A stretch of 64,000 nt of DNA, taken from Ensifer sp. LCM 4579. Lineage in GTDB: Bacteria > Pseudomonadota > Alphaproteobacteria > Rhizobiales > Rhizobiaceae. A program made the translations under genes and the position numbers. The stretch covers positions 1-64,000 of the forward strand of contig NZ_MDDV01000010.1 of assembly GCF_001854885.1 (NCBI RefSeq), in the 5' to 3' direction. Numbering within the stretch: position 1 is the first letter of the stretch; every line of letters starts with the position of its first letter. The notes under the pieces are model-generated. The model saw only the letters and a list, made by a program, of their open reading frames with translations. It did no database searches and was not told where the DNA came from. Shown piece after piece: positions 61,658-64,000 of the stretch.

Positions 61658-62680
61658 ATGCAGACCAACATGCGGCGAGAAATCGACGAGATTCCCGAGG
61701 CCGCCGCACGATTGCTCGATCGCTCGGCGAAAGCGCTGTCCGCGGCGGGCGCCGCGATTCGCGCCAGAGATCCGGCCTTCCTGGTAACGATCGCCCGCGG
61801 ATCGTCCGACCACGCGGCGCTCTTCCTCAAATATGCGATCGAACTCACGGCCGGTCGCCCCGTTGCCTCGCTCGGGCCTTCGCTTGCCTCCATCTACGGC
61901 GCCGATTTGAAGCTCGGCGGTGCGGCAGCCATCGCCATATCGCAGTCCGGAAAGAGCCCGGACATCGTGGCCATGGCCGAGGCGGCATCGCGGGCCGGCG
62001 CCGTCTCGATCGCGCTCACGAACACGCTGCCTTCACCGATCGCCGACGCCTGCAGCCATCCGCTCGATATTCTGGCCGGGCCGGAGATTGCCGTCGCGGC
62101 GACCAAATCCTATGTTAACTCGATCGTCGCAGGGCTTGCCGTGCTCGGCGAATGGACGGGCGACCTCGGCTTGAAGCGGGCCGTGGCCGATCTTCCGAAC
62201 CGCTTTGCCGAAGCGGTGAAGCTCGACTGGCAGGATTTCGCCGCCGAACTCGACGAGGCGGAATCGCTCTATGTGCTCGGCCGCGGGCCAGCGCTGGCGA
62301 TCGCCAGCGAAGCGGCGCTGAAGTTCAAGGAGACGTCCGGCATGCATGCCGAGGCCTACTCGGCGGCGGAAGTGCTGCATGGACCGGTGGCGCTTGTCGG
62401 CGCCCGCTTCCCGGTGCTGGCGCTCGCCGCACGCGATGCCGCCGAAACCTCGGTCGCCGAGATCGCCGACGGCCTGAGCGAGAAGGGCGCCGTCGTGCGT
62501 GTCACCTCGGCGTGGGCAGCAAAGGCAAAGCGCCTGCCCTTCGTCGAGACCGGCCACCCGATCACCGACGCGCTGGCGCTGATCCTGCCGTTCTACGGCT
62601 TCGTCGAAGCCTGGTCGCGCTCGCGCGGGCTCAATCCCGATGCGCCGGCGAGCCTCAAGAAGGTAACGGAGACACGATGA
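61658..62680 (+). CDS. SIS-domain amino-sugar-phosphate deaminase/isomerase (NagB-II/AgaS-like)
   Basis: 340 residues from ATG 61658 (AAAGGA at 61644); a TTG at 61652 is possible. It contains two SIS domains resembling the C-terminal isomerase half of GlmS (TIARGSSDHAALFLKY; AISQSGKSPDIVAMAEAA; ALKFKETSGMHAEAYSAAEVLHGP) but no glutaminase domain. It most likely converts GlcN-6-P to fructose-6-P and ammonia after NagA. It overlaps nagA by 4 bp. Confidence 0.9.
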   Translation: MQTNMRREIDEIPEAAARLLDRSAKALSAAGAAIRARDPAFLVTIARGSSDHAALFLKYAIELTAGRPVASLGPSLASIYGADLKLGGAAAIAISQSGKSPDIVAMAEAASRAGAVSIALTNTLPSPIADACSHPLDILAGPEIAVAATKSYVNSIVAGLAVLGEWTGDLGLKRAVADLPNRFAEAVKLDWQDFAAELDEAESLYVLGRGPALAIASEAALKFKETSGMHAEAYSAAEVLHGPVALVGARFPVLALAARDAAETSVAEIADGLSEKGAVVRVTSAWAAKAKRLPFVETGHPITDALALILPFYGFVEAWSRSRGLNPDAPASLKKVTETR

Positions 62681-63837
62681 CTGTGAAGAAGAAAATCACC
62701 GGCGCGCGGATTTTCGACGGCATCGACTGCCACGATGGCGCCGCGCTCCTGATCGAGGCGGGGCGTGTCAAGACGATCGTCCCCGCAGGGGCTGCCGCCA
62801 ACGACGCGGAGACGGTCGACGCGCGCGGCCTGCTGCTCGTCCCGGGCTTCATCGACCTGCAGGTCAATGGCGGCGGCGGCGCGCTCTTCAACGAGCAGCC
62901 GACGCTCGAAGGCATCCGGCGGATCTGTGCCGCCCATGCACGGTTCGGCACGACGGCATTGCTGCCGACGCTGATCACCGACACCCGTGCCGTAAGGACC
63001 GCAGCGATCGAGGCCGGCCTCGAGGCCAGGGCCGCCGCTGTGCCGGGGTTCCTCGGGCTGCATCTCGAGGGGCCGCACCTTTCCCTCACTCGCAAGGGCG
63101 CGCATGATCCATCACTGATCCGCCCCATGGAACAGCCGGACCTGGACGAGATGCTGGCCTGCATGAAGGCGCTCGGCTGCCTGATGGTGACGCTTGCCCC
63201 GGAAAATGCCACCAAGGAGCAGGTAAAGGCACTGGCCGATGCCGGCGTCGTCGTCAGCCTTGGCCATACGGATGTGGGTTTCGAGACGGCCTGCGCCTAT
63301 GCCAGAGCAGGCGCGCGCACCGTGACGCACCTCTTCAATGCCATGAGCGGTCTTGGCCACCGTGAGCCCGGCGTCGTCGGTGCGGCGCTGGCGACAGGCA
63401 CGCTTCATGCGGGAATGATCGCCGACGGCTTCCATGTCGATCCGGCGGCGATGGGCATTGCCATACGCGGCAAGGAGGGGCCGGGGCAGATATTCCTGGT
63501 GACCGACGCGATGTCGACGATCGGCACCGAGATGGCGCGCTTTCTCCTGAACGGGCGCGAGATCCTGCGCAAGGATGGACGGCTGACGCTCGCCGACGGC
63601 ACGCTTGCCGGCGCCGACATCGACATGCTTTCCTCCGCCCGCTTCGTGCACGAAAGACTCGGCCTGCCGATGGAGGAAGCGCTCCGCATGGCCTCCGCCT
63701 ATCCCGCTGACGCCATGGGCATTGCCTCGCATAAGGGCCGCCTCCTGCCCGGCGCCGACGCCGATTTCGTGCTGCTGACGCCGGAGCTTCAAATGAAGTC
63801 CACCTGGATCGGCGGGGAGTGCGTCTATTCCGCCTAG
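62677..63837 (+). CDS. nagA: N-acetylglucosamine-6-phosphate deacetylase
   Basis: 386 residues from ATG 62677 overlapping the previous stop (ATGA). Amidohydrolase fold: FIDLQVNGGGGALFNEQ, LHLEGPHLSLTRKGAH, SLGHTD, VTHLFNAMSGL, IADGFHVDP and catalytic Asp in LVTDAM. It converts GlcNAc-6-P to GlcN-6-P and acetate in the cytosol. It ends the plus-strand operon, followed by a family B repeat that begins within its stop codon. Confidence 0.95.
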   Translation: MTVKKKITGARIFDGIDCHDGAALLIEAGRVKTIVPAGAAANDAETVDARGLLLVPGFIDLQVNGGGGALFNEQPTLEGIRRICAAHARFGTTALLPTLITDTRAVRTAAIEAGLEARAAAVPGFLGLHLEGPHLSLTRKGAHDPSLIRPMEQPDLDEMLACMKALGCLMVTLAPENATKEQVKALADAGVVVSLGHTDVGFETACAYARAGARTVTHLFNAMSGLGHREPGVVGAALATGTLHAGMIADGFHVDPAAMGIAIRGKEGPGQIFLVTDAMSTIGTEMARFLLNGREILRKDGRLTLADGTLAGADIDMLSSARFVHERLGLPMEEALRMASAYPADAMGIASHKGRLLPGADADFVLLTPELQMKSTWIGGECVYSA

Positions 63838-63935
63838 AGCATTTTGCAGGCAGGTGGAACCACTGACGTCGCACAATGCGGCAAAAGCAAACGGACAGGG
63901 CGGCGGCGCGAACATATGTGAGCGCGCGCTGCTCT
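63836..63935 (+). repeat. RIME-like repeat, family B, copy 2
   Basis: AGAGCATTTTGCAGGCAGGT at one end and GCTCT at the other. It is the reverse orientation of the copy at 54217-54306, with small indels and an imperfect central dyad. Its first two bases are the end of the nagA stop codon. Confidence 0.75.
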
Positions 63936-63952
63936 GTAGCTCCTCGAACCTA

Positions 63953-63997
63953 AGCATCGAGCTTTCCGGAAAGCGCGTACGATTTCGGGCCGATGCT
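63953..63997 (+). repeat. Mosaic repeat family A, 3' module, running to the window edge
   Basis: GCATCGAGCTTTCCGGAAAG and GATTTCGGGCCGATGC match the 3' module of the family A repeat. The 5' module is absent here, replaced by the family B element. Confidence 0.7.
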
Positions 63998-64000
63998 ATA

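Overview
The window is chromosomal DNA from an alphaproteobacterium of the Rhizobiales, most likely a Sinorhizobium/Ensifer species. The evidence is high GC content, an rRNA operon end followed by tRNA-fMet, a SmeAB-SmeR type efflux locus, a Tad/Cpa pilus locus, and many short rhizobial intergenic mosaic repeats. It reads as core and niche-adaptation genes. I see no phage, insertion sequence or CRISPR array.

Layout: 1-782 holds the end of an rrn operon (23S 3' end, 5S, tRNA-fMet) plus a truncated copy of the tRNA-fMet 5' end. 1238-7904 is a co-directional block for a small-organic-acid type symporter (DUF4212 subunit and Na+/solute symporter), a cNMP/CBS/DUF294 protein, a small membrane protein of unknown function, and a membrane-anchored protein ending in a DnaQ-type exonuclease. 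7988-11475 has a patatin-like lipase and a Zn/Cd-type P-type ATPase with a MerR-type promoter. 11844-18004 is a nucleoside uptake and salvage operon (ABC transporter, cdd, purine nucleoside phosphorylase, deoA), convergent with a retropepsin-like gene; upp follows. 19774-24917 is an RND efflux operon with its TetR regulator. 24961-30123 carries a CheB-CheR-PAS-HWE kinase with a response regulator, and a divergent CheB-like protein.

30280-38359 holds polA, an AbcR-like small RNA candidate, a MarR regulator, an M20 peptidase, a YbhN-type membrane protein and an M17 aminopeptidase. 38580-50743 is a complete Tad pilus locus: pilA-cpaABCDEF-tadBC on the minus strand, with a TadD-like lipoprotein and TadE/G-like genes on the plus strand. 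50957-53148 is deoB-add. 53163-63837 is a divergent amino-sugar regulon: a MurQ-type etherase, a sugar ABC transporter and an oxidoreductase on the minus strand; a BadF-type sugar kinase, a GntR regulator, a SIS-domain deaminase and NagA on the plus strand. Together these could import and degrade GlcNAc/MurNAc-type sugars to fructose-6-phosphate.

The less ordinary items are the sensor-like exonuclease fusion, the AbcR-like RNA next to polA, the mirrored operator-like sites in the amino-sugar regulon, the 19-bp-spaced MerR promoter with no merR gene beside it, and the mosaic repeats, several of which sit inside operons.
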